Origin: Erinaceus europaeus
Lineage: Eukaryota > Chordata > Mammalia > Eulipotyphla > Erinaceidae
Assembly (NCBI RefSeq): GCF_950295315.1
Contig: NC_080164.1
Span: 15,244,427 to 15,308,426, forward strand
Length of the DNA: 64,000 bases
Direction of reading: 5' to 3'
This document shows, one piece after another, positions 1 through 12,400 of this stretch; position 1 is the stretch's first letter; each line of letters opens with the position of its first letter. The notes beneath the pieces were generated by a model that saw only the letters and a list, made by a program, of their open reading frames with translations, was not told the origin of the DNA and did no database searches. The position numbers and the translations under genes were made by a program.

Positions 1-357
1 GCAGGTGTCTCTCCCTCTCAGAAATAAAATGGGGTGGCTGTTCTGGGGCATGCTCTCTCCGGAGGACAGCCGTGGCTGCCTGTGTGGCAGGACTAGTTGG
101 GAATTTTCCTCCCTGTCCTGCGGCCTTGGTGGAGCTTCCCTGCCAGCCCCAACAGGTGTGGGGAGGCTTCATGGGGGCACTGTGGAAGGCAGAAGACCCC
201 CATTCCTGTCCAGAGGCAAGCTGCTCCTGCTCGGAGTTGAGGGACCGTCTCCCTTCTGCTGAGACACCTCGCCCCACCCGCCCTTGATCTCACGGCACTG
301 CCCACGTCCCACTCTGGGCCAACAGAGAGGCGGTGGTGCCGGGCACCCTGGACGTAC

Positions 358-482
358 CTGAATGTTGCCCATGACCCCCGTGGACTCCATCCTGCTGGCC
401 ACGTTGACCGTGTTACCCCAGATGTCATAGTGTGGTTTCCGGGCACCGATGACCCCAGCCAGCACCCCTCCTTTGTTCATGC
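358..482 (-). CDS. ADCY3: ADCY3 coding exon 20 (residues 1042-1083): C2a catalytic core
   Basis: Encodes [40 protein letters not shown] and IQ, then donor GTACGT. D1061 contacts the adenine; N1068 and R1072 of NVASR are catalytic in the family. S1075 (codon 382-384) sits in R-M-E-S and corresponds to the serine reported as the CaMKII inhibitory site of rodent AC3. The final exon is outside the window. Confidence 0.96.
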
Positions 483-3400
483 CTGGGGTGGACGCAGCGA
501 GTTCAGTACAGCCACATGCCCCAGAGTGGCTCCCCGACCCCCACTTCTGCCACGTCCTGCTCCACAGGAAGCTCGTCTGAGTTAGCAGAGGGCAGGGACT
601 GTCCAGTCCCAGGTCAGCTAGCCCCGGTGTGCTGAGTTACTCAACGCAGAAGGGGCTAGCCCCTGGCCCTTCCTCGTCCTGGGAGAGGGGAGCATTAACG
701 CCCAGCTGGCTGGTCTGAGGTGAGCAGAGCCATGATCGAGCTAGACACGAGTTTTGCTGCACTCAGCTCTGCGTGTGGACCCTCCTCGCCTCGGGCCTCT
801 CGCCTCAGAAAGCGCCACCTCGAGGCAGCCGCCAGCGCTCACCTATGCGCAGCATGAAGTTATTGAAGGACTGGTTGTTGATGTTGGTGAGCGTGTCCTT
901 CATGGCGAGCGCAAAGTCGGCCAGGTCGGCCAGGTGCTGCCATCGCTCCTTGTCTGACTTCTCCTGCAGTGGAAGCACCCGGGGCCGTCACCTCCTCCCC
1001 CGCCCCCAAAGGAGCCAGTGACCTCTTTACCTCCGCCCGGTCCACCAGGCCCAGGGCAGTGGTGCCGGGGAGGACAGGTCCCCGCAGTCCCGCCTCATTA
1101 CACAGGTCTGGAGCAACGATTCTCAGCTAGCTGACAGGCTGCGGCGCTGACCCGCCTGTACTGCTTGTCTTCCGTGCAGGGGTGCTTACATCCCGGCGCG
1201 GGGTACAGTCGGGGATCATGGCTATGTGAGAGCAGCCCTGGCACCAGCATCCCCACAGCCTGTCTCTATTTTTGGTAGCGCTACGGGTCCAAATCGAAAG
1301 CCCAGGTAGATGCCAGCGAGTGAGCTCTGATGGCCTTTCCCCAGAAGACCATCTCTCCAACCTGGCTGTGCTCTCGCTGCCGTGTCACTACACACGTGGC
1401 CCTGATCCCCGGCTCTTAGGAGACTGGGGGGGGTGGGTTCCGCCCGGACTAGACCTGCAGGGGCAGAGGGTGTGGCGTGTGCCCCCCTTCTCTGCTCACT
1501 AAGCTCCGCGGTGAACACTGGGGCCCCCCCCTTGCCTCCACCAGCTAGGGGTGGGGGCTTCTCTACCTTGCTGGAGCTGGTGAAGCCGTTGGTGTTGACG
1601 TCCGGGGTGACGCCAGAAGCTGCCATGTAGGTGCTGCCGATGGTTTTGATTTTGGTGATGACCCGGAACTTGGGGTTGTCCAACAGCTGAGGCGGAAAAG
1701 TGGGGGCAGGGTCAAGGGCGGGGCCGGCAGTGAGTGAGATGCTTTGCTCGTTCTGCCAACTTTAACTTCAGGATTTGAGCCTCAGTTTCTTTTTTTTTTT
1801 AATACTTATTTTCTCTTTTGTCCTTTTTTCATTTTTGTTGTAGTTATTGTTGTTGCTATTGATGTCATCGGATAGGACAGAGAGAAATGGAGAGAGGAGG
1901 GGAAGACAGAGGGGGAGAGAAAGATAGACACCTGCAGACCTGCTTCACCGCCTGTGAAGCGACTCTCCTACAGGTGGGGAGCCGGGGGCTCGAACCAGGG
2001 TCCTTAGGCCGGTCTTTGTGCTTTGCGCCACGTGCGTTTAACCTGCTGTGCTACTGCCCGACTCCGGAGCCTCAGTTTCTATGATTGTGACATTGGGACA
2101 GAACTGCTAGGGTGAGTGGACTCATACGTAAAAGCACCTCCCTTAATAAATGCTGACCGAATCCGAGGCTAGGAGTCAGGCAGGCTGAGGGGCTGTTGTG
2201 GCTCCTCCTCACCCTGCGACTCCAGACACCCACGTGTCACCCCCAGCTTCTCTGTGTCCCGGGAGAGTGCCCCAGTCAGGGCCAGCGGGCGGCACTCACA
2301 GAGTCAAAGTCGGAGATGATCTCATTGAGGAAGCGCAGGCACTCGATGCCTCCGTTGTTGATGCTCTCCTCTGTGTAGAAGTCGGCGAAGTTGGGCAGCG
2401 AGGCAAACATGACCCCGATCTCATCATAGGACTGGCTGTACAGCTCCTGCAGAGGCGGCGGCAGAGGCGGGTGGGTGCCGGGCCAGAGCCCACACCTCCC
2501 CTCCCCTCGCAGGTCTCCACTCTGGTACTAAGGGACGGCTCTAGTTCCTGTCACAGCCCCACAGATGACAGGAAGGACTTCTACAGGCAGGGCCTCATGG
2601 AGATGTGAAACCCAGAACCCATGTCCACAGCAGTGCCTGCCAGGGAAAGCCTTTGAAAAATGTTCCCTTCTGCTTCCACTGCAGCTGCTGGCCAGGCCCA
2701 GTCCCTCTCCACCACCGCTCCATTCCATCCCACCCCACCCTCTGATGAGCCTGTCCCGAGAAGGAAGGTCCAGAGCGCTCTGACCACAGGAGCATAGCAA
2801 GACCTGAAGACCACCCTCACCTCATCTCTCTTCTTGGAGCCCAGGAAGTGGCGGGCCACATGCTCGGGCAGCATGTTGGTGACCAAGGCCTCATTCCAAC
2901 GTCGCATTTCGTACACACGCTCCTTCTGGTCATGGACCTCAATCTTCCACAGGAACAGGGTCCGCGCCAGTTTCTCCACCTGTGGACAGAGGCAGGCTGT
3001 GCCCTCAGCTGACCGCGGGACACCTGGGGCGTGGTGGCGGCCACGGTCACTGGCCCAGCCTGCTGTTGGAGCTCAAGTCTGAGAGGGAGAGGCCTTCTGG
3101 GGCCTCACTGGAGCTCCAGCGGGTGGAGGGAAGCGGGCTGAGTGGGAGCTGCTTCTCCACAGCCCCGTCCGGCTGTGGTGGAGGGTGCAGGCACTCACGT
3201 GGCGGGAGAAGTAGTAGAAGCTCAGCACCATGACGACGATCATCACTGTCGTGGAGTACTTGGATGGCACCAGCGGCAGCCTGCGGGGCAGTCTCTCTCA
3301 GCTGAGGAGTCCCCAGCCGCCCACCCAGCTCCCTGGGCATCACATCAAGTCCAGACTTGAACGGGGCAGTAAAGCCTTTCCTCAATCCCGGGGGCCCTGT

Positions 3401-6400
3401 CCACGGCCGGCCAGCCCCTAGCCCGCCTCCCCATCTGACTCGTGACAAGTGGCTGTACCCACAGAGGGATCTGGAGATGGGAGAGACTGGCTTCTCAGTG
3501 AGGGGACCCCGGCAGTTTCACCGTGATTTTTCACTGTGTCTTTTTGTGTCGAGCTGTCATTACTTCCAGTTCTGTACTGTATCATCATATTCTGATTTAC
3601 ATAGCTGTTCACTATTGCTAAAATTTGCATATTTTGGAGATTAGTATGTGTGGCTAATATGACTGGACATTTTTTTTTTCCCAACCAGAGCACTGCTCAG
3701 CTGGGGACTGAACGTGGGCCTTCGGTGCCTCGGGCACAGAAGTCTTTGTATAGGCATCATGCTGTCTCCCCCAGCTGGCGATGGACATTCTTGGACACAC
3801 GCTGGGCTGTATCTATGATGGGTGAGCTGGTGGGCCACCGGTGAGTGCTACTCAGTGATTCCAGATGTTTCCAAAAGCGCTGGAGCCAGTTCACTGCCAT
3901 CAGGAGTTCCCGTGAACTCAGCTTCCTGATTCGTCCCGGCCTGACAGCAGGGCAGGGCCCTTGTGCTTTCTCTCAGAGATCACTTGGTGCCTTTTACTTC
4001 TAAGTGGCCATCTGAATTAATGCCCCCATCTCCCTCCCCCCTCCCCCTCCATTTGGGAAGGGCCAAGCAAATCTCTTTGTCTTTTGTTACATAATTTTTA
4101 AAACTTAGTTGAAGGTCTATGTGGGTGAGTTAAATCATAAAATCCTAAAAGGACCCTGGAGAACTGCTGGTCCACGATCCTCTTGTCTGGACACGTGGAA
4201 ACTGTCCTGAGCCCCAGAAATGGGGTGGGGGGAACAAAGTCCCCTGGCAGAAGCCGCTCTGATGGGGCTGGCCAGGGTGGCCAGTCTACGCTCAGACCGC
4301 CCGCCTGTGGAAACACGTGACTTCTCTAACGTGAACATACTCCCGGCAGGCCTCAGCCTTCCCTGCAGACAGAGTGGGGAGCGGTCACTCTTACCTGCCG
4401 GTGCCGTTGAGCCCAGGGGTGGCCAACACCTGCATCTTCTCTAAGGCCACCAGAGGAAAGCTGTGGGACAGAACGGCCACTCAGAGCCCTCCCAGGACCA
4501 CAGCTGACCGAGGAACTGAACGCCACCCTCAGAAGGGGACGCGGGAGGGCGGGAGGCAAGGGCCCCGACAGGCGTCCTCTTACTCGCGCTCCTGGAAGCG
4601 TCTGTGGTCATAGTCGTCGAAGATGGGACGCCAAGCGTAGATGTTAATGACGGCGACAGCCCCTGAGACGAGCAGCATCAGGGCGAGCTTCACCATGTGG
4701 CTGACTTGCACCAGCATGATGGTGGCGATGAGGGACAGCACGGCGACGTAGCTGTAATACTTGGGGTTCTCCACGCAGCCGTCCACCACCTCCGCCCCGG
4801 CCGTGCCGTTGCTGGGCCCCGTGTAGCACTGCAGGCAGCTGAGCTGAGGGGCACGGGTCAGGGAAGGCTGTCAGGATGGTCTGCAGGCCCCCGCCACTGC
4901 CCACGGCCTCCAGGCACCCTGGGAAAGCAGGCAGACCACCAGGGGCCAATGCGCGATGCCCACACCCTGGACCACTGCGATGCTCTCAGAAACTGGGTAT
5001 CTTTTATTTATTTTTAGTTTCCTTTATTTATTGGATAGAGACAGCCAGACATCGAGAGGGAAGGAGAGACAGAGGGGAGGAGACAGAGACACCTGCAGCC
5101 CTGCTCCACCACTCGTGGAGCTTTCCCCCTGCAGGTGGGGATGGGGGCCTTGAACCTGGGTCCTTGTGCACTGTAACGTGTGCGCTCCACCGGGTGCACC
5201 ACCACCCGGCCCCAACTCGAGTATTTCTATTTTTCCAGTTTGTATAGAAATTTTACTGTGGGGAGTCAGGCGGTGGCGCAGCGGGTTAAGCACACGTGGC
5301 GCGAAGTGCAAGGGCCAGCAGAAGGATCCCGGTTCGAGCCCCCAGCTCCCCACCTGCAGGGGCGTCGCTTCATAAACGGTGAAGCAGGTCTGCAGGTGTC
5401 TATCTTTCTCTCCCCCTCTGTCTTCCCCTCCTCTCTCCATTTCTCTCTGTTCTATCCAACGACGACGACATCAATAACCACAACAACGTTAAACAACAAG
5501 GGCAACAAAAGGGAAAATAAATAAATAAAAAGAAATAAATTTCACTGTGGTGGGGGCAGCTGATGGTGCACCCAGTTGAGCCCATATATCACCATGCACA
5601 AGGACCCGGGTTCGAGCCTCTGCTCCCTACCTGCAGGAGGGATGCTTCATGAGCAGTGAAGTTGATCTGCAGGTGTCTATTTGTCTATCTCCCCGTCCCA
5701 TCTCAAGTATTTCTGTCCTACCAAATAAAGTGGTCAAGTGCGCATACCACCGTGCTCAAGGCCCTGGGTTCGAGTCTCAGCTCCCTATCTGCAGGAGGGA
5801 AGTATGGTGAGCAGTGGTGAAGCAGGTGTCTATTTCCCCTCTCAATGTCTTTCTGTCCTATCAAGGATAATAGAAAAGAAAAAAGGAGGAAATGGCCGCC
5901 AGGAGTGGTGGGTTCGTACTCTTGGCACCGAGCCCCAGTGATAACCTTGGCAGCAATCAGAAAAGGAAGTTCAGGGGGTCGGGCGGTGGCGCAGTGGGTT
6001 AAGCACATGTGGCGCAAAGCGCAAGGACCGGCATAAGGATCCTGGTTCAAGCCCCCGGCTCCCCACCTGCAGGGGAGTCACTTCACAGGCGGTGGAGCAG
6101 GTCTGCAGGTGTCTGTCTTTCTCTCCCCCTCTCTATTTTCCCCTCCTCTCTTCATTTCTCTCTGTCCTATCCAACAACAAACAGCATCAGCGATGGCAAT
6201 AATAACCACAAGGAGGCTACAACAACAAGGGCAGCAAAAGGGGGAAAAAATGGCCTCCAGGAGCGGTGGATTCATGGTGCAGGCACCGAGCCCAGCAATA
6301 ACCCTGGAGGAAAATAAAATAAAAAAGAAGTTCAGTGGCTGGGCATGTCCAGAGCTGTGAGAGCAGAGCCAGAACTCAGGGTGCAGTCTCAGCAACAGCC

Positions 6401-9400
6401 TCAGCCTCCAGTCAGCTCATGCAACTAAGCAAGGCACCACAAGAGGCCAGTGTCTGCTGAGACACTGTCTGTACTCGAGGCAGCGTCAGACTTGCCTTTT
6501 GCGTCTAGTTTGGGGGACATTCCCAGCACGTGAACCTGGCCTGGGCAAGTGTTCACACCACCCCGGCTGTTCACCTTCTGCTGACGGCCAGCCTGGTAGA
6601 TGAGGTCCCCAGACCACATCCCTCCCACTGTGCTCTGACCTGCAGGGGGCCTCATTCCTGAGCCCAGGGTGGTGTGCAGCCCCAGCCGTGGCAGGTGCGG
6701 GAGCCCCCGACACCATCCAGATGGACTCTGGTCTCTAGCCTTCCCCTCTGCACTGCTGCCAAAGCAAATCTCCACGCTGAGGCCTTTCCTTGGTTCAGTC
6801 AAAGCAAGTAACGAGACACAGGGAGGCGGAGTGGGATTGTTTAAAAAACCGTGTACAGAGGGGGTGTGGTGGATGATGAAATCACCAGTGACAACTCCAG
6901 CCTCAGCATGTGACTGGTGTGTCAATGGTTCTGAACTTCCAGCTGCTGCGCTTCCTCCCAAGAAAGCACCTGGCTGGCCTGCGGGTCCTCAGCTGCCATG
7001 TCTGCAGCGGGCACTCACCATGTCCACGACATTGGCCATCACCAGGATGAAGATGGCCAACATGGCCCAGGTGTTCCTGGCCCAGCGGGTCCGGTCAATC
7101 CACGATGAGAAGGCCACGAGCTTCTTGGGAAAGGACTAGGAGGAGCAGAGGGTGCAGGGTCACGCGCCTCGGCAGGCAGCCTTTTCTCCCACAGATGTGA
7201 ATGTAATGACGGCCCCGGGTGCCGCCACTTCCCAGGAGCTTTAGGCGGGGAGCTCTGGGTGTGAGCCAACCCCCAAAATGGACACCCTGCGAGGCCAGGC
7301 CGGGGAGTAACCTGCTGGCAAGCTCTCTGCCAGATGAACTGTCCCGAAATACTGTTTTCCCTTTGTCTTGATTAGAACTCAGCTTGGGCCCCCAGTGTTT
7401 ACAGGAGTCTTAGTCACTTTGGCTGTGAGGCCCCTGCCCAGTCAGGTGGCATCTCTTCCCTGCTGGCCTCCACACTGTTCCTGTTTTTCTAGACTGGCTA
7501 GTGGGCACAGCCAAGGTGGAATATATGAATGAATGAATGAATGAATGAATGAATGAATGGGTAGATACCGGAACCACCCTAGCAAGCAGCATCTACAGAT
7601 CTGACAAGAAATCGAACTCCACCAACACCCCCTTTTGCCAGGGGTGACACCCAGGACTCTGGCACCCAGGGAGAGAGCCCCTCTTACCCGGGGGAAGATG
7701 GCGGCCATGGAGCAGATGGTCAGGACAAGGAGGAGGACTTCCCCCACCACAAAGGTCACGTAGTTTGTCATCAGCCTGGAGTGGAGAGAAGGCCATCAGG
7801 CAGGAGACAGAGGCTGGCTGAGGCGAGGGCAGGCCAGAACGTCCCATGTGCCATGCAAACGCTACCGACCCTGACGGCTCCCCAACCATGGTAACTGCTC
7901 CCAGGAGGCAGACTCCCACATGTCCAGGCCAGAGCCCCAGGAAACTCAGGCAGGGGTTTGGGAACAAGCCTGCAAACCTCACAAGGGGAGGACGGGACAG
8001 TCGCTCCTGGGCCTGTTACCTCCCAAAGAACACTCAGGCCCACGGTGACATGGCTGTACCACACCTGCCACCCATTCCAGCTGCCTCTGGACCCTCCTCC
8101 CGTTCTCAAGCCCACTCCCGCCTGCTTTGACACCAGCCCCTCTAACTGCTCTGACCCAGAGGCCCGGAGACCTCAGGCTGCTAAGTCCAGTGCTCAGCTC
8201 AGGCACCTCCACCCCTCAGCCAGGACTTCACACCGTCCGTGCCCCCTCTCACTGTACTGCGTCCAAGTACTGACAAATGGCGGCCCAGGAGGTGGAGAGT
8301 CCAATCCAGCATCACATGGGCCAGTGTGATGCTCTGGTTCTTTCTCATTAACAAGTAAAGGAATGCTCCTACTCATGACCACAGAATGTGAGCTCAGATC
8401 TATAGGGATGCAGAGGTCACACAGGCTCCTAAGCTGAATACGGGCCCCGGATCACATCAAATCCATGGGGTTTACGGTCAGCAGTATTTATACGCCTTTC
8501 CCATATCTGGGAGCTACTCTCTTCCCTGATCCAGCTTTCTGGTCCTTTTCCATGACATATCTCCCCAGACAATAACTTGGATCCACCTGCATATCAGATC
8601 TCAGGCTCAGGGGAAAAAAGCATAACTAGTATAGCCACAGGCCCTTTGGAATATAACAAAAATATGCCTACTAGGCTGTCTACAAAATGGAGGACACCCC
8701 CCCCCCCAACACTTCATCTGCACTACTCCAGCCTTTAGGTTCATGATTGGTCAACAATTTGTTTGGCTTTGTATGTTAACTCTCTATTCAGCCACCAGGT
8801 TCCAGATGCTAGCATGATGCTTCCCTGGACAGACAACCCCACCAATGTGTCCTGGAGCTCCAATTTCCCAGAACCCTGCCCAACTAGGGAAAGAGAGAGA
8901 CAGGCTGGGAGTGTGGATCAACCTGTCAATGCCCATGTTCAGTGGGGAAGCGATTACAGAAGCCAGACCTTCTACCTTCTGCATCCCACAATGACCCTGG
9001 GTCCATACTCCCGGAGGGTTACAGAATAGGAAAGCTATGGGGGAGAGGGTGGGATACAGAGTTCTGGTGGTGGGAATTGTGTCCTATGGTTCTGTCAATG
9101 TTTCCTTTCTGATCCCTGGTCCTCCCGCACCAAACCCCATTACTAACTGGCCTGTCTGCTACCCCCTCCCTGGACTGGAGCACAGGTTCCACGTCGGCAG
9201 GGGGTCTCTGGTGTGTCTTCTGCATCACAAGACCAGGGCCTGTAGTCCATGACTGTGAAGTGACTGGACTTGATTCTCACAGGGGGGAGCTGGGCCAGCC
9301 AACACCCTCACTTTCCCGAAGAGTAAGCTGGTGTCATAAGCCCTTGGAGCCGGCCCCGGGTCCCACAGGTAGACAAGGGGGCCGTATCCAGACCCCAGGC

Positions 9401-12400
9401 CCGGGTGGCTGGGTCCGAGGCTCTTTTGGGTTCCCCGAGGCAGTCAGAGCAGGGCGCCACCCTACCTTTCTAACTGGGACCCAGTGTGAGGGGCTACTGG
9501 CCACAGAGGGAGTAGGGAGCAGCAGCTGGAGGTGGAACAAGGCCTCAGAACCCCCAAATCCATCTTGACTGACGGGCTGAGAAAGGCAGCCAGGCTCAGC
9601 TCGCACCCCCTCTGCCTCCCCCTTGGAGCCCCCCAGGCCCACCTAGCTGAGGGCTGTGTCCTCCTGAGCCCCTCAGCCTGGAGCCAGCCCCATTTCTGAT
9701 GCTAGTGCTGTTCAGAAACCCCGAGCCCCAGGGCCTGAGGTCAGTTGGGGCTGGGTCAGTGGGGAGTGTTAGAGAAGGCAGCCCCATGGGGGTCTGGACC
9801 CGGCCCCCAGAGCCCCTCACCAGGGGTCAATGAGGATCTCCACGAGCGCCGTGCAGAGCAGCACCACGCAGGAGCAGCTGAAGGCCGCCCCGCTCTGCTT
9901 CTCCTTCTCCACCGAGTAGCGGGTCTCCATCTCGGGGTCCATGAACCGCATGGACAGCAGGAAGGTGTTCCTCTTCTTCACCCTGCGGCGGGAACGGGCC
10001 CAGGAAGCAGGAGGGCCCCTCCGCCGGCGGCACCCCCAGGAGGACCCAGGAGGGGAGCACTTACACCTGGGCCGACTCGCGCTCCAGCAGCGCCTCGTTG
10101 AGAAGCTGGTTGAGCTCGTGCTCGTCCTCCGACACGTCCACCACGCGGTCGGCCAGGTCCTGCAGCCGCAGCCTCCGGCGGGGATTGGGGAAGGAGGGGT
10201 TGTCAGCCTGGGGGGCGGCAGGGGGAGGGAGGGAAAGAGCAATGCCCGTGAGGTGACAGAAAGATGACAGTCATTTCCGGGAAGAGTCTGTGGTGCTCCC
10301 CCCCACGGCTCCATGCTGGGGTCTGGACCCAGAGCCCTTCCCGGCTGCCCGGGAATCACGGTCCCAAGGCCTGCGTCAGCCATCACCTGCTAAGGCAGCA
10401 TGGTGGGAGCGGCCACCAGACTCCTGAGCACAGGATGGTGCGTCTGGGGGCACTGCAGGGTTTCTGGGGACAGGAATGACCCTGAGCACAGGATGGGGCG
10501 TCTGGGGGCACTGCAGGGTTTCTGGGGACCAGAATGACCCTGAGCACAGGATGGGGAGTCTGGGGGCACTGCAGGGTTTCTGGGTACCAGAATGACCCTG
10601 AGCACAGGATGGGGAGTCTGGGGGCACTGCAGGGTTTCTGGGGACCGGAATGACCCTGAGCACAGGATGGGGAGTCTGGGGGCACTGCAGGGTTTCTGGG
10701 TACCAGAATGACCCTGAGCACAGGATGGGGCGTCTGGGGGCACTGCAGGGTTTCTGGGGACCGGAATGACCCTGAGCACAGGATGGGGAGTCTGGGGGCA
10801 CTGCAGGGTTTCTGGGTACCGGAATGACCCTGAGCACAGGATGGGGAGTCTGGGGGCACTGCAGGGTTTCTGGGTACCAGAATGACCCTGAGCACAGGAT
10901 AGGGCGTCTGGGGGCACTGCAGGGTTTCTGGGGACAGGAATAACCCCAACCCTGGGCTTAAGGTCGTCAAAGGAGCCACCTCTGCTCATTACAGGAAGAA
11001 CAAGTGAGGTGTGGGCTGGCGGGGCTTGGGGACCTGCTTCCTTCTTTATTCCTGGCCACAGAGGAAAAACATCCGTGACAGAAATGTATCCGAGTGGCCT
11101 AGTTAAGCACACGTTACCATGTGCAAGGACCCAGGTTCGATCTCCTGGTCCCCACCTGCGGGGCTGGAGGGAGCTTCACAAGTGATGAAGCAAGTACTGC
11201 AGGTGTCTCTGTCTCTCTCCCTCTCGGTCTCCCCCATCCCTCTCTGTCCTGTCAAAGAAGAAAGAAAACAAGGGGGGGGGGGAATGGCCACCAGAAGCGG
11301 TGGATTCGTCACATAGGCACTGAGCCTCAGCAATAACCTTGCTGGCAAAAAAAAAAAGGCTTTGATAGTGACTCTGCTCCCAGCAGTAACAGGCTTGTGC
11401 CGTCTGCTGGGACCCCCCCTGGGGGAGGAGCACCCAGGGGCCCCAGGGGCAGACGCGTTACCATAAGCAGCTTGACACGGGCCATTTGTCAGGACACAGA
11501 AAGCCACAGGCCACAAAGACTGTGTCTGTGCTGAGTTGAACTGACTATTTGCACTTTTTAAATTTAATTAATTTATTATTTTTATTTATTGGATAGAAAT
11601 AGTCAGAAATCGAGCAGAAGGGAAAGACAGGGAAATAGAGAGATACCTATAACCCTGTTTTACCACTTGCAAAGCTTTCTCCCTGCAGGTGGGAACCAGG
11701 GGGCTCAAACCTGGGTCCTTGTGCACTGCAACGTGCGCTCAACCAGGTGCGCCACCACCCGGCCCCTGTATTTGCACTTGCTAAGACGGTCACCATGGGG
11801 GGGGTGTGTGCTACCTAGCTCACTTGAAACCCTGCCGGCCTGTTCTCTTCACCCCAGCTAAGCATCGTGACAAGGCCTCCCCCTCCTGCAGGGAGGCTCC
11901 AGGGACCTGGGCCAGGTGGAGGGTTCCTCAGGGCCTGGAATCACAGGAAGACTCCAGACTCCCCTAGAACGGCCAGGTCCCCTGGAAGCCCCCCAAGTGC
12001 TCATGAGGGGGATATAGGGGCTTGCAGAGCCAGAGTGCTGAGCCCAGCCTTCCGGTCACTTCCCAAAGTATCAGCTCCTATAGAACCTTCCACAGACGTT
12101 CCGTGGCCTCTCTCCAACAGAGCTGAGCACCCCCCAGCCCCACCAAGAGATGCTGCTGGGCCTGGGGCACCTGTGGGTCCCCCTACCCACCAGCCCCCTG
12201 CGTACCTGGCCCTCTTGCTCCTCGGCCTCCTCTGAAGTGGATCCGCCTGTGTGGGCACCCCCGTTGGGCTCCTTGGTCTCAATGAGGGCCGGGGTGCTGG
12301 GCTTAGAGGCTGGAGCTCCATTGGGCAGGGCCTGTGGGCAGAGCAGTGGCTGTCAGGGGCCTCGGACGCTCCCCACTGCGTCTTCCTGCTGAGTCTCTTT

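Noticed and set aside
1887..2084. Recurrent peptide of the [20 protein letters not shown] kind seen at many loci
   Set aside because: Translation of the antisense ERI-type SINE; its recurrence reflects the repeat, not a gene family.
3142..3230. Weak tRNA gene candidates at SINE A/B boxes throughout the window
   Set aside because: The boxes belong to SINE heads; no copy forms a complete cloverleaf with an anticodon arm that I can trace.
10376..11112. Three overlapping repetitive open frames of 153-240 codons
   Set aside because: They are the three registers of the 58-bp minisatellite, with no independent coding evidence.
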